Origin: Microbacterium yannicii PS01
Lineage (GTDB): Bacteria; Actinomycetota; Actinomycetes; Actinomycetales; Microbacteriaceae
Direction of reading: 5' to 3'
Assembly: GCF_000304335.1 (NCBI RefSeq)
Contig: NZ_CAJF01000004.1
Span: 62,001 to 126,000, forward strand
DNA length: 64,000 nucleotides
The notes under the pieces were generated by a model that saw only the letters and a program-made list of their open reading frames with translations, made no database searches and was not told the DNA's origin. Both the position numbers and the translations under genes were made by a program. Below, piece by piece: positions 35,569-45,214 of this stretch (position 1 is its first letter; every line of letters starts with the position of its first letter).

Positions 35569-36528
35569 ATGGCGGTCTACATCCTGCGGCGCCTGCTGCA
35601 GGTCGTCCCGATGCTCCTCGTCGTGACATTCGTGGTCTTCCTCCTCATCCAGGCCGCGCCCTACGACGTGGTCGACGCGATCACGACACCGCAGATGTCG
35701 GACGAGACCGTCGACGCGATCCGCGCGAAGTACGGCCTCGATCAGCCGATCGTCGTCCAGTACGGACTGTGGCTCGGGAACGTCCTGCAGGGCGACCTCG
35801 GCTACTCGCTCGTGAGCCGGCAGCCGATCGCGCAGGAGCTCGCGGCGCGAGTGCCCAACACCGTGATGCTCGTCGCGCCGGCGTATCTCGCCGCGCTCGT
35901 GATCGCGATCGTGCTCGGGCTGGTCGCCGGCTCGCGCCGGGGCACCGTCCTCGACAAGGCGATCGACGGCCTCGCGGGCGTAGGCATCGCGACGCCCTCG
36001 TTCTGGTTCGCGCTGCTGGTGATCTACGTCTTCGGCTATCAGCTGCGCTGGTTCCCGATCATCGGCATGCACTCCGTCGGCAAGCAGGGCGACCCCGTCG
36101 ACTTCCTGCTGCACTTCGTGATGCCGTTCACCGTCCTCGTCGTGGCGTTCTTCCCCGAGCTCGCCCGCTACGTGCGATCGGCGACCATCACCCAGCTGTC
36201 GCAGGAATACGTGCTGGTGCAGCGCGGCTTCGGCGCCACACGGCGCCAGGTGCTCACCCGGCACGTCAGCCGGAACGTCACCCTGCCGATCATCACGCAG
36301 CTGGGGCTGGCGCTGCCGATCCTCGTGACCGGTGCGATCGTCACCGAGTCGATCTTCGGCTGGCCCGGGATCGGACCCTACTTCCTCACCGCCACGCGCA
36401 GCCTGGACTACCCCGTGATCCTCGCCGTGCTGCTGCTGTCCGCGGTGCTCGTGATCCTCGGCAACCTCCTCGCCGACATCCTCTACGTCGTCGCCGACCC
36501 GCGCATCCGGATCGGAGCGCGCGCATGA
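35569..36528 (+). CDS. Peptide ABC transporter permease (DppB type)
   Basis: 319 residues, six helices. Starts MAVYILRRLLQVVPMLLVVTFVVF as usual for DppB; the long periplasmic loop follows with the YGLDQPIVVQYGLWLGNVLQGDLG motif; the ATPase-coupling loop is VLVQRGFGATRRQVLTRHVSRN. ATG 35569 has GGGAG 6 nt upstream. Overlaps the next permease by ATGA. Confidence 0.94.
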   Translation: MAVYILRRLLQVVPMLLVVTFVVFLLIQAAPYDVVDAITTPQMSDETVDAIRAKYGLDQPIVVQYGLWLGNVLQGDLGYSLVSRQPIAQELAARVPNTVMLVAPAYLAALVIAIVLGLVAGSRRGTVLDKAIDGLAGVGIATPSFWFALLVIYVFGYQLRWFPIIGMHSVGKQGDPVDFLLHFVMPFTVLVVAFFPELARYVRSATITQLSQEYVLVQRGFGATRRQVLTRHVSRNVTLPIITQLGLALPILVTGAIVTESIFGWPGIGPYFLTATRSLDYPVILAVLLLSAVLVILGNLLADILYVVADPRIRIGARA

Positions 36529-37394
36529 CCGCGATGCCCGATGTCGCCGCCACCGTCGACGCCACCAGCCTCGTCCACCGGGCGCGGTCGTTCCGCTCCG
36601 TCTCGGCGATCCTCGCGATCGCCTTCCTCGCGGTCGTGGGCGCCGTGTCGCTCCTCGCGCCGCTTCTGCCCCTGGACCCGACGACGACCGACCTCGCGAT
36701 CCGGTGGCAGCCGCCGAGCGCCGCGCACTGGTTCGGCACCGACGAGCTCGGACGCGACTACTTCTCGCGTGTCGTCTACGGCGGCCGGATCTCGCTCACC
36801 GTCGGGATCCTCGCCATGGCGGCGGCGACGGCGATCGGCGTCGTCGTCGGCCTCGTCGCCGGATACGCCGGCGGGCGTCTGGACGACGCCCTCATGCGCG
36901 TCGTCGACTTCCTCTCGTCGATCCCGTGGATGGTGCTCGTGATCGTCGCGAGCGTGTTCCTGCGTCCCGGACTGTGGACGATCATCGTCGTGATCGGCGC
37001 GTTCTCCTGGATGGCGACCGCCCGGCTCGTGCGCGCCGAGACGCTGTCGCTGCGGGAGCGGGCGTACGTCGGCTATGCCCGCTACATCGGCGTGCGCCGC
37101 GCGCTCGTGGTGTGGCGTCACGTGCTGCCCGACGCCGCCCCGACGATCATCGTCGCCGCGACCGCCAGCATCTCGACGGCGATCCTCACCGAGTCCGCGC
37201 TGAGTTTCCTCGGCCTGGGCATCCAGCCGCCGATGGCATCGTGGGGGAGCCTGCTCGAGACGGCGCAGGGAGCCCTGCAGACCGCGCCGTACCTGGCCCT
37301 GATCCCCGGCATCCTGATCCTCCTCACGGTGCTGTCGTTCAATGTGCTCGGCGACGCACTCCGCCAGTCCGTCAGCGAAGGGGGAGCGTCGTGA
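36525..37394 (+). CDS. Peptide ABC transporter permease (DppC type)
   Basis: 289 residues. HWFGTDELGRDYFSRVVYGGRISLTVG is the DppC hallmark; EAA-type loop YVGYARYIGVRRALVVWRHVLP; ALSFLGLGIQPPMASWGSLL near the end. ATG 36525 overlaps the upstream stop; stop overlaps the ATPase start by GTGA. Confidence 0.94.
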   Translation: MTAMPDVAATVDATSLVHRARSFRSVSAILAIAFLAVVGAVSLLAPLLPLDPTTTDLAIRWQPPSAAHWFGTDELGRDYFSRVVYGGRISLTVGILAMAAATAIGVVVGLVAGYAGGRLDDALMRVVDFLSSIPWMVLVIVASVFLRPGLWTIIVVIGAFSWMATARLVRAETLSLRERAYVGYARYIGVRRALVVWRHVLPDAAPTIIVAATASISTAILTESALSFLGLGIQPPMASWGSLLETAQGALQTAPYLALIPGILILLTVLSFNVLGDALRQSVSEGGAS

Positions 37395-38236
37395 CCGAAC
37401 CCGAGCTCGAGCCCGATCCCGGCACGGGTGCCGGCGCTGCCGCGAACGAGGTTCTGCTGGGCATGACGGGCCTCGCCGTCGACCTGCCCGGCCGGACGGG
37501 CGGGCGGGTGCGAGTGCTCGACGACGTGTCGTTCGAGATCCCTCGCGGACGCATCGTCGGAGTCGTCGGCGAGTCCGGTTCGGGCAAGACGATGCTGCTG
37601 CGCTCGCTGCTCGACATCCTGCCCGACCGGGCCGAGCGCTCGTGGCGCAGTGTGGTGCTGGACGGCGAGGACGTCACCGCGACCTTCAGGAGTCGGCGCC
37701 TGCCGGCGGCGATGATCTTCCAGGACCCGATGACCTCGTTCAACCCGCTGGTGCGGATCGGCGGGCACCTCACCGAGGTCGCGCGGCGGTTCCAGGGCGT
37801 CGGAGGCCGCGAGGCCCGGACTCTCGCCCGGGAGGCGCTGGCCGCTGTGCGCATCCCCGACCCCGATCGCGTGCTCGGACGCTTTCCGCACGAGCTCTCC
37901 GGCGGCCTGCGCCAGCGGGCGATGATCGCGATGGCTCTGCTCGCTCAGCCCGAGCTGCTGCTCGCCGACGAGCCGACGACCGCACTGGACGCGACGATCC
38001 AGGCTCAGATCCTGGCACTTCTGCGGACGCTCCAGCGGGAGCGGGAGCTCACGGTCCTCATCGTGACGCACGACCTCGGCGTCGTGGCCGCGATGTGCGA
38101 CGAGGTGCTCGTGATGAAGGACGGACGCATCGTCGAATCGGGCCCCGTCGATCGCGTGTTCGGTGAGCCGCGGCATCCGTACACGCGGTCGCTGCTCGAT
38201 GCCGCGCCGGACCGCCGGACGGAGGTGCCGGAATGA
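37391..38236 (+). CDS. Peptide ABC transporter ATP-binding protein (DppD type)
   Basis: 281 residues. Walker A GESGSGKT (60-67), Q-loop MIFQDPMTSFNP, signature LSGGLRQRAMIAMAL, Walker B LLLADEPTTALD and H-loop IVTHDLGVVA. It is slightly short: the C-terminal oligopeptide-transporter extension is reduced to HPYTRSLLDAAPDRR. GTG 37391 and the downstream ATG overlap neighbours by 4 nt. Confidence 0.94.
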   Translation: MTEPELEPDPGTGAGAAANEVLLGMTGLAVDLPGRTGGRVRVLDDVSFEIPRGRIVGVVGESGSGKTMLLRSLLDILPDRAERSWRSVVLDGEDVTATFRSRRLPAAMIFQDPMTSFNPLVRIGGHLTEVARRFQGVGGREARTLAREALAAVRIPDPDRVLGRFPHELSGGLRQRAMIAMALLAQPELLLADEPTTALDATIQAQILALLRTLQRERELTVLIVTHDLGVVAAMCDEVLVMKDGRIVESGPVDRVFGEPRHPYTRSLLDAAPDRRTEVPE

Positions 38237-39156
38237 GTGCGACGGATGCCTCCGCCGCGGTGTCGTCGACGCTCGTCGAGGCGCGGGGCGTGGTGAAGAC
38301 GTACCCGCTGCGCAACGCGTGGGGCCGCACGCGCGGCACGGTGCGCGCGGTGGACGGCGTCGACCTCGCGATCCGCCGTGGCGAGACGCTGGCGCTCGTG
38401 GGGGAATCGGGGAGCGGCAAGTCGACTCTCGGGCGCTGCCTGCTGCAGATGGAGGAGCCGGACAGCGGCACCGTCGCCTACGACGGGGTGGACCTCACCG
38501 CGCTTCCGCGCGCGCGGCGAGCGGACTATCACCGCTCGATGCAAATCATCTTCCAGGATCCCTTCTCGTCGCTGAACCCGCACCGCACCGCGTTGCAGAA
38601 CGTGATGGAGCCGCTCGCCGTGCTGGCACCCGGAGCCGACGCGAGAGCCCGAGCGGTCGAGGCGCTGGCTGCGGTCGGGATCGAGGGGGATGCCGTCCAC
38701 CGGCGTCCGCGCGCGTTCAGCGGTGGGCAGCGTCAGAGGATCGTCATCGCCCGGGCCATCGCGGTGCGCCCCGGCTTCGTGGTCTGCGATGAGCCCCTCT
38801 CGGCCCTGGACATGTCGATCCAGGCGCAGGTCACCGACCTGCTCCTGACGCTGCAGCGCGAGCTCGACCTGACGTATCTGTTCATCTCGCACGACCTTTC
38901 GGTGGTGCGCCAGATCGCCACGCGCACCGCGGTCATGAACCGGGGCCGCATCGTCGAGCTCGGCCCGACGGCGGAGGTCTTCGCCTCGCCGCAGCACGCC
39001 TACACCCGGCACCTTCTGGATGCCATGCTGACCGCCGACCCGGCCGAGGCCCGGCGCCGGCTGGAGCGGATCTCGGCGAGGCCGGAGCCTGCCGCGTTCG
39101 AGGCCGAGGGCGGCGCGCTCGCCGAGGTCGCACCCGGCCACTTCGTCCTGCGCTGA
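38233..39156 (+). CDS. Peptide ABC transporter ATP-binding protein (DppF type)
   Basis: 307 residues. Walker A GESGSGKST (57-65), Q-loop IIFQDPFSSLNP, signature FSGGQRQRIVIARAI, Walker B FVVCDEPLSALD, H-loop FISHDLSVVRQI, and the oligopeptide C-terminal block HAYTRHLLDAM. Last gene of the operon, ending 19 bp from the convergent MFS gene. Confidence 0.94.
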   Translation: MSATDASAAVSSTLVEARGVVKTYPLRNAWGRTRGTVRAVDGVDLAIRRGETLALVGESGSGKSTLGRCLLQMEEPDSGTVAYDGVDLTALPRARRADYHRSMQIIFQDPFSSLNPHRTALQNVMEPLAVLAPGADARARAVEALAAVGIEGDAVHRRPRAFSGGQRQRIVIARAIAVRPGFVVCDEPLSALDMSIQAQVTDLLLTLQRELDLTYLFISHDLSVVRQIATRTAVMNRGRIVELGPTAEVFASPQHAYTRHLLDAMLTADPAEARRRLERISARPEPAAFEAEGGALAEVAPGHFVLR

Positions 39157-39175
39157 TCCGCGGCGGATCTCGGGC

Positions 39176-40561
39176 TCAGGAGTCCTTGGTGTGCATCTCG
39201 GCTTCCACGGCGGCCGGTGCCGCGGCGGGGTTCGCTTCGCCGACGGCGGCCGCTCGCCGCGCTGCCGTGATGGCGCGCTGACCGGCGGGCAGCCACACCG
39301 CGAGCCCGACGACCACGAAGGTCAGGACGCCCGCGGCGATGAGCAGCACCTCGATCGACACGACGTCGGCGAGCGGACCGAAGACGACCATGCCGATCGG
39401 CATCGCGACGGCCATCACGATGCCGACGAAGCCGAACACGCGGCCCTGCCGCTCGGGTTCGACCGTTTCCTGGAGGAGCGTCATGGACGGGGTCGAGAAG
39501 AACGGCACCGCCAGGCCCACCAGGAACATGAAGCCGAAGAAGACCCAGATGTTCGACGAGAGGCCCAGGCCGATCGACAGCGCACCGAAGATCAGGGACG
39601 AGATGACGATGAGCCCGATGCGGCTGCGCTTGGCGAAGAACGACGCGACGAGGATGCCGCCGAGCATCATGCCGACGCTGAAGGCGATCTCCAGCACCGC
39701 GAGGTTGACGACATCCTGCGCCTCGCCGGCGGGGAAGGTGCGCACCAGCATCAGCGGCGTGAGGTTCGACGGCGCCACGGTGAGCAGGAAGATGATCGCG
39801 AAGAGCACGAGCAGCCACCGCACGAAGGCGTGGTGCACGATGTAGCGCACGCCGTCGACGAGGTCGGCGAAGTAGCCGGTCTCCACGTCACCGGCCCGGC
39901 GGATCGTGGCGACCGGGATGAGCGCCACGATCCCCACACCGATCACCGCGGTGACCACGTCGATGAAGAAGATCGGGATGAGCGAGGCGGCGGTGCCGTC
40001 CGAGGCCGCCGACGCCCACGCGTAGAGCCCTCCCGCGGCGGCGGGAGCCAGCAGCATCATCGCCGACTGGATCGAGCCGTTGATGCCGTTGACGCGGATC
40101 AGATTGCGGGTCGGGACGATCTGCGGGATGAGCGCCGAGACGGCCGGCATCTGGATGCCGGCGCCCGCCGAGCGGATCGCCATCGTCGCGAAGATCAGCC
40201 ACACCGCGTCGTAGCCGGTCATCATGATGAGCGCGAGGGCGAGCGTGGTGAGCGCGATCGCGGCATCGGCCCCCATGATGAGGTACTTCCGGTTGTGGCG
40301 GTCGGCCCAGACCCCGCCGAAGATCGACACCACGGCCTGAGGAAGGAATCCGAACACCGCCGCCAGCGCCATCACGAGGCCGGACTGGTACGTGATGGTG
40401 AGGTACCAGAACACGGCGTACTGCACCAGCATCGAGCCGAACAGGGTCACCGTCTGGCCGCTCAGGAACAGGATGACGTTGCGCAGCCAGTGCGGGGGAT
40501 CGGGCGTCTCGTCGACCGGAGCCGCGGCATCCGTTCCGTCGTCGTTCGGCGCGCCAGTCAT
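39176..40561 (-). CDS. MFS efflux transporter
   Basis: 461 residues, about twelve helices. SGQTVTLFGSMLVQYAVFWYLT, the loop GGVWADRHNRKYLIMGADA (MFS motif A) and VNGINGSIQSAMMLLAPAAAGGLYA resemble macrolide/enterobactin-type exporters of MFS_3. ATG 40561 follows GAGGAG. Drug or metabolite specificity cannot be told. Confidence 0.85.
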   Translation of the reverse strand: MTGAPNDDGTDAAAPVDETPDPPHWLRNVILFLSGQTVTLFGSMLVQYAVFWYLTITYQSGLVMALAAVFGFLPQAVVSIFGGVWADRHNRKYLIMGADAAIALTTLALALIMMTGYDAVWLIFATMAIRSAGAGIQMPAVSALIPQIVPTRNLIRVNGINGSIQSAMMLLAPAAAGGLYAWASAASDGTAASLIPIFFIDVVTAVIGVGIVALIPVATIRRAGDVETGYFADLVDGVRYIVHHAFVRWLLVLFAIIFLLTVAPSNLTPLMLVRTFPAGEAQDVVNLAVLEIAFSVGMMLGGILVASFFAKRSRIGLIVISSLIFGALSIGLGLSSNIWVFFGFMFLVGLAVPFFSTPSMTLLQETVEPERQGRVFGFVGIVMAVAMPIGMVVFGPLADVVSIEVLLIAAGVLTFVVVGLAVWLPAGQRAITAARRAAAVGEANPAAAPAAVEAEMHTKDS

Positions 40562-40684
40562 CGTTCACTCCTCGTCTCGATGTCGAATCCCCCGCGAAGC
40601 GCACATCTCGCACGCGATCTCACGCGGCCGCGACTTTAGCACGCGCGTCGGACACGCGTCCGGCGAGGAGTGATCCGTGGCAGC

Positions 40685-42571
40685 TCAGCCGCCGTATTCG
40701 GCGAGAAGTGAACGGGCGCTCTCGGCCAGCGCCTCGATGCGCTGCGCCGCGTCCTCGCGTGACTCGCCGCGCACATCGAGGTACAGCTTCAGCTTCGGCT
40801 CGGTGCCGCTCGGACGCACGATCACGCGCGATCCGTCGGTGAGCCACAGCCGCAGCACATCTCCTGGGGGAAAGTCATCGACCCCGGCAAGAAGGTCGTC
40901 GACGCGCTCGACGGCGACATCGCCGAGGGACTCCGGATGCCGCGCCCGCAGCGCCTGCATGATGCGGGCGATCTGCGACACGTCGTCGACCCGCACCGAG
41001 ATCTGGTCGCTGGCGAATGACCCGAAGGTCTCGTCGAACTCGCGCAGCAGGTCGGCGAGGGTGGCTCCGCGCCCTCGCGCCTCCGAGACCATGCCGAGGA
41101 TCGCGACGGCCGCCGAGATACCGTCCTTGTCGCGGACCGTCTCGGGGTTCACCAGGTACCCGAGCGCCTCTTCGAAGCCGAAGACCATCCCGGGGGCGCG
41201 CGAGATCCACTTGAAGCCGGTGAGGGTCGCGTGGAAGTCGAGACCGTAGTGCTCGGCGACCGTCTGCAGTCCTGGCGACGAGACGAGCGAGCACGCGAGC
41301 GACGCGCCCTCGGCGGCGCCGTCTGCCGCTGCGCGCTCCGCGGCGCGCCAGCCGAGCAGCAGGCCGATCTCATTGCCCGACAGGCGGCGCCAGCCGCCGT
41401 CGGCGGATTCGTCGGGGATCGCGACCGCCAGCCGGTCGGCGTCGGGGTCGTTCGCGATGACGAGGTCGGCCTCGGCCTCGCGCGCCGCGGCGAAGGAGAG
41501 GTCCATCGCCCCCGGCTCCTCGGGGTTAGGGAACGCGACGGTGGGGAAGGCGGGGTCGGGGTCGAGCTGCGGCGTCACCGGGATCGGCGACGGGTAGCCC
41601 GCCGCCTCGACGATCCGCGCGAACGTCTCCCACCCGACGCCGTGCATCGCGCTGTACACCCAGCGCAGTCCTTCGGCACCCGGCGGCGCCGGCGCGACCG
41701 CGACCGTCGCCGCGACGTACTCGTCGACGACCGTCTCCGGCGCGACCTCATAGGCGAGCGAGCGCGGCAGCGTGCTGATGTCGGCGGCGTCGGCCACCCG
41801 CTGGATCTGCGCGGCGATCTCGGCGTCGGCCGGTGAGACGATCTGCGACCCGTCGTCGGGGCCGCCGAGGTAGACCTTGTAGCCGTTGTCGTTGGGCGGG
41901 TTGTGGCTGGCCGTCACCATGACCCCGGCCGCTGCCCCGAGCCGGCGCACCGCGAAAGCGAGGACGGGAGTGGGGAGCAGGTGGGGGAGGAGGATCGCGC
42001 GCAATCCCGCGCCGGCGAAGATCTCGGCGGAGTCCCGGGCGAACACGTCGGAATTGCGTCGCCCGTCGTAGCCGATCACGACGATCGGCGCGTCGTCGAG
42101 GATGGCGGGGGTGGCTGTCTCCTCAGCAGCGGCCGCGGCATCCGTCGGCGTCGTCACGGGCGCGGACAGGCCGGCGCGCCCGCGGACGTAGGCCGCGAGA
42201 CCTGCCGCGGCCTGCGCCACGAGCACGCGGTTCATGCGATTGCTGCCCGCACCGAGCTCGCCGCGCAGACCGGCCGTGCCGAAGGCGAGGCGCGTGGCGA
42301 ACCGGTCGTCGAGCTCGGCCGACGCCGTCTCGTCGCCGGACTCGGCGGCTTCGATGAGGGCGCGCAGCTCGCCTCGGGTCTCACCGTCGGGATCCTGCGC
42401 GAGCCACGTCCGAGCCGTCTCGAGAATTCCCCCGGGCGTGGTCGTAGGCACCTTGTCGGGTGCCGGCTCCTGGCGCTCGGCGTCGGCGGCGGGCACGTCG
42501 GCGCCGTTCCTACCAGTGCCGTCGATGCCGGCGCCGTCGATGCCAGCGCCGTTCGCGCCAGCGCCGCTCAC
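40685..42571 (-). CDS. Phosphohexomutase (phosphoglucomutase/phosphomannomutase)
   Basis: 628-residue alpha-D-phosphohexomutase moving phosphate between C1 and C6 of sugars. Phosphoserine loop TASHNPPNDNGYKVYLG, metal site NDPDADRLAVAIP, sugar loop GFEEALGYLVNPE and phosphate loop VRPSGTEPKLKLYLD are all present. The usual length is about 550-570: the first ~50 residues are a Gly/Ala/Asp-rich extension (GAGIDGAGIDGTGRNGAD) encoded by short tandem DNA repeats. GTG 42571 is set by the GTGA overlap with the purine nucleoside phosphorylase stop; a GTG shortly before TTTPGGILETARTWL is the conservative alternative. Confidence 0.92.
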   Translation of the reverse strand: MSGAGANGAGIDGAGIDGTGRNGADVPAADAERQEPAPDKVPTTTPGGILETARTWLAQDPDGETRGELRALIEAAESGDETASAELDDRFATRLAFGTAGLRGELGAGSNRMNRVLVAQAAAGLAAYVRGRAGLSAPVTTPTDAAAAAEETATPAILDDAPIVVIGYDGRRNSDVFARDSAEIFAGAGLRAILLPHLLPTPVLAFAVRRLGAAAGVMVTASHNPPNDNGYKVYLGGPDDGSQIVSPADAEIAAQIQRVADAADISTLPRSLAYEVAPETVVDEYVAATVAVAPAPPGAEGLRWVYSAMHGVGWETFARIVEAAGYPSPIPVTPQLDPDPAFPTVAFPNPEEPGAMDLSFAAAREAEADLVIANDPDADRLAVAIPDESADGGWRRLSGNEIGLLLGWRAAERAAADGAAEGASLACSLVSSPGLQTVAEHYGLDFHATLTGFKWISRAPGMVFGFEEALGYLVNPETVRDKDGISAAVAILGMVSEARGRGATLADLLREFDETFGSFASDQISVRVDDVSQIARIMQALRARHPESLGDVAVERVDDLLAGVDDFPPGDVLRLWLTDGSRVIVRPSGTEPKLKLYLDVRGESREDAAQRIEALAESARSLLAEYGG

Positions 42572-43401
42572 ATCGCGCCGATCACGCGGGCGAGCAGGGA
42601 CGAGATCACCGGCTCGGCGTCGCGGCCGGCCTCGATCACCTCCTGATGACTGAGCGGGGTCGTCTGGATGCCGGCCGCCATGTTCGTGATGAGCGAGAAC
42701 CCGAGGATCTCCATGCCGGCCTGCCGCGCGGCGATGGCCTCGAGAGCGGTCGACATGCCGACGATGTGGCCGCCGAACGACTTCGCCATCCGCACCTCGG
42801 CCGGGGTCTCGTACTGCGGACCGCGGAACTGGCAGTAGACGCCCTCGTCGAGGCTCGGATCCACCGTCCGGGCCAGGTCGCGCAGGCGCGTGGAGTACAG
42901 GTCGGTGAGGTCGATGAAGGTCGCGCCTTCGAGAGGCGACGCGCCGGTGAGGTTGATGTGGTCGCTGATCAGCACCGGACGGCCGGGCGTCCACGTGTGC
43001 TTGATGCCGCCGGCGCCGTTGGTGAGCACCATCGTGCGGGCGCCGGTGGCCGCCGCCGTCCGCACGCTGTGCACCACCCGGCGCACGCCGTGCCCTTCGT
43101 AGAAGTGCGTGCGGGCGCCGATCACGAGCACGCGCCGCCCCTTGGGCGTCACGACGCTGCGCAGCGTGCCGACGTGGCCCTCCAACGCGGGAGCGCTGAA
43201 TCCGGTGACCTCGGTCGCGGGGAAGCTCGCGGTCGTCTCTCCGAGCAGCTCCGCCGCCTTGCCCCAGCCCGACCCGAGCGTCAGCGCGATGTCGTGGTGC
43301 TCGACGCCCGTGATGCGCGCGATGTCCTGCGCTGCCGCGGCCGCAACCTCGAACGGGTCGGCGGCGGGGTCGTCAAGAGGGTTGCCGGTGCTGTCTGACA
43401 T
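42568..43401 (-). CDS. Purine nucleoside phosphorylase
   Basis: 277-residue trimeric-type PNP releasing purine bases from inosine/guanosine with phosphate. Motifs: LTLGSGWGKAAELLG, RTHFYEGHGVRRVVHSVR, TNGAGGI, RGPQYETPAEVRM (purine-site Glu) and ITNMAAGI. Paired with phosphohexomutase so that released ribose-1-phosphate can be handled. ATG 43401 has TAGAGT ending 6 nt upstream with a G-run between, so leaderless or weak SD. Confidence 0.94.
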   Translation of the reverse strand: MSDSTGNPLDDPAADPFEVAAAAAQDIARITGVEHHDIALTLGSGWGKAAELLGETTASFPATEVTGFSAPALEGHVGTLRSVVTPKGRRVLVIGARTHFYEGHGVRRVVHSVRTAAATGARTMVLTNGAGGIKHTWTPGRPVLISDHINLTGASPLEGATFIDLTDLYSTRLRDLARTVDPSLDEGVYCQFRGPQYETPAEVRMAKSFGGHIVGMSTALEAIAARQAGMEILGFSLITNMAAGIQTTPLSHQEVIEAGRDAEPVISSLLARVIGAM

Positions 43402-43407
43402 CCCCCC

Positions 43408-43413
43408 ACTCTA
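43408..43413 (-). promoter_or_regulatory. -10 box of the PNP-phosphohexomutase operon
   Basis: TAGAGT on the minus strand, 6 nt before ATG 43401. Confidence 0.45.
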
Positions 43414-43497
43414 GGAACCTGCGCGCGCGAGAGCCAGCGGGGGCAGGTCGGCCGCGACGGGACCCGATGTCGTGGCCGAGGCATCCGAGAGGAGAGA

Positions 43498-44955
43498 ATG
43501 GAAGACATGTCCTTGAGCTTCGAGCGCACGCAGAGCGTCGCCATCATCGGCGGCGGACCCGGAGGCTACGAAGCGGCGCTGGCCGCCGCCCAGCTCGGAG
43601 CCGAGGTGACCGTGGTCGAACGGGCGGGCATCGGCGGCTCCGCGGTCATCACCGATGTGGTCCCCTCCAAGACGCTCATCGCGACGGCCGACGCTGCGGT
43701 GGCCATCTCGGGTGCCGGCGATCTGGGAGTGCAGCTGTTCGCCAAGGGCAAGGACGGCAAGCCCCTCAAGCCCGAGATCGCGATCAACCTCATCGCCGTC
43801 AACAAGCGGCTGCTCTCTCTGGCCCGCCAGCAGTCCGACGACATGCGCGCCTCGCTCGCCGAAGCGGGCGTGCGCATCATCTCCGGCCACGGGCGCCTCG
43901 AAGGCGAGAACGCGGTCGTCGTGTCCACCGGCGCCGGCGGCACCGACTTCGATCGCATCGAGGCCGACACGCTCGTCGTCTCGACCGGCTCCTCGCCGCG
44001 CGAGCTTCCGACGGCCCGGCCAGACGGCGTGCGCATCCTCACGTGGACGCAGCTGTACGACATGACCGCCATCCCCGAGCACCTCATCGTGGTGGGCTCG
44101 GGCGTCACCGGCGCCGAGTTCGCCGGCGCCTACATGAACCTCGGCGCGAAGGTGACCCTCGTCTCCAGCCGCGACCAGGTGCTGCCCGGTGAGGACTCCG
44201 ACGCCGCCGCCGTCATCGAGAAGGTCTTCAAGCGCGGCGGTATGACCCTGCTGTCGAAGTCGCGCGCCGAGAAGGTCGAGAACGTCGGCGAAGGTGTCGT
44301 GGTGACGCTCAGCGACGGCCGGACGATCGAGGGCAGCCACTGCCTCGTGGCCGTCGGCTCGGTGCCCAACACCTCCGGGATCGGGCTCGAGCAGGCCGGC
44401 ATCCAGATGACCGACTCCGGTCACATCCAGGTCAACCGCGTCGCTCGCACCTCGGTGCCCAACATCTACGCCGCGGGCGACTGCACCTCGTTCATCCCGC
44501 TCGCGTCGGTCGCTTCGATGCAGGGCCGGACGGCCGTCTTCCATGCGCTCGGCGACGTCGTGATCCCGCTCGAGCAGCGTCGCATCACGTCGAACATCTT
44601 CACCGCGCCCGAGATCGCCACGATCGGCTGGCAGGAGAAGGACATCGCCGACGGCCTCATCAACGGCGTGGTGCACAAGCTGCCACTGGCAGCGAACCCG
44701 CGCGCGAAGATGATGGGCATCAAGGACGGCTTCGTCAAGATCATCGCCCGGCAGGGCAGCGGCACCGTGATCGGCGGCGTCATCGTCGGTCCGCGCGCCT
44801 CCGAGCTCATCTACCCGATCGCGATCGCCGTCGAGCGTCGCCTCACGGTCGACCAGGTCTCGCGCGTGTTCGCGGTCTACCCGTCCCTGTCGGGCAGCAT
44901 CACCGATGCCGCCCGCGCCATGCACGTCGTCGACCACACGATCTACGGCGGCTGA
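43498..44955 (+). CDS. lpdA: NAD(P)H-quinone dehydrogenase, LpdA type
   Basis: 485-residue flavoprotein of the disulfide-reductase family. FAD site IIGGGPGGYEAALAA (17-31), NAD site VVGSGVTGAEFAGAY near 200, and AAGDCTSFIPLA near 325. The redox-active cysteine pair is missing: the segment reads GIGGSAVITDVVPSK (44-58), as in the mycobacterial LpdA group, and the C-terminal His-Glu dyad region is YPSLSGS. So it is not a dihydrolipoyl dehydrogenase; quinone reduction is inferred from that group. ATG 43498 follows GAGAGG; ATG 43507 is an alternative. Confidence 0.88.
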   Translation: MEDMSLSFERTQSVAIIGGGPGGYEAALAAAQLGAEVTVVERAGIGGSAVITDVVPSKTLIATADAAVAISGAGDLGVQLFAKGKDGKPLKPEIAINLIAVNKRLLSLARQQSDDMRASLAEAGVRIISGHGRLEGENAVVVSTGAGGTDFDRIEADTLVVSTGSSPRELPTARPDGVRILTWTQLYDMTAIPEHLIVVGSGVTGAEFAGAYMNLGAKVTLVSSRDQVLPGEDSDAAAVIEKVFKRGGMTLLSKSRAEKVENVGEGVVVTLSDGRTIEGSHCLVAVGSVPNTSGIGLEQAGIQMTDSGHIQVNRVARTSVPNIYAAGDCTSFIPLASVASMQGRTAVFHALGDVVIPLEQRRITSNIFTAPEIATIGWQEKDIADGLINGVVHKLPLAANPRAKMMGIKDGFVKIIARQGSGTVIGGVIVGPRASELIYPIAIAVERRLTVDQVSRVFAVYPSLSGSITDAARAMHVVDHTIYGG

Positions 44956-45038
44956 GACCCGCGTCTTCTCGAGCCCACGAGAACCGGGCGCCGCGGCATC
45001 CGTCCCGATGGGCTGGTCTCGACGCACTGCGTCGCCCG

Positions 45039-45107
45039 ACAGGTCAACCACGGTTCCACAGGAGATACGCGGTCGGACTCCTTCTGCCGAAGCCCGGTTC
45101 TCCTGGT
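45039..45107. repeat. Repeat element R2, copy a
   Basis: 69 bp beginning ACAGGTCAACC. Aligned with copy b (46383-46450) it matches at about three quarters of positions, best over CGGTTCCACAGGA and CTGCCG-AG-CCGGTT. It lies between lpdA and the esterase. The rest of this 260-bp gap shows only a short TCTCG/CGAGA hairpin and the esterase -10. Confidence 0.7.
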
Positions 45108-45202
45108 GACGGCGCGGCTGGGTTCGTCAGGCCGGCCGTGGAGCCATGACGGATGACGAGGCCGAGGCTCGAGCGAAGCTCGAACGCGCCTTGGCGAATC
45201 GG

Positions 45203-45208
45203 TAGAGT
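45203..45208 (+). promoter_or_regulatory. -10 box of the esterase (leaderless)
   Basis: TAGAGT, 6 nt before GTG 45215. Confidence 0.5.
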
Positions 45209-45214
45209 GCGGCC

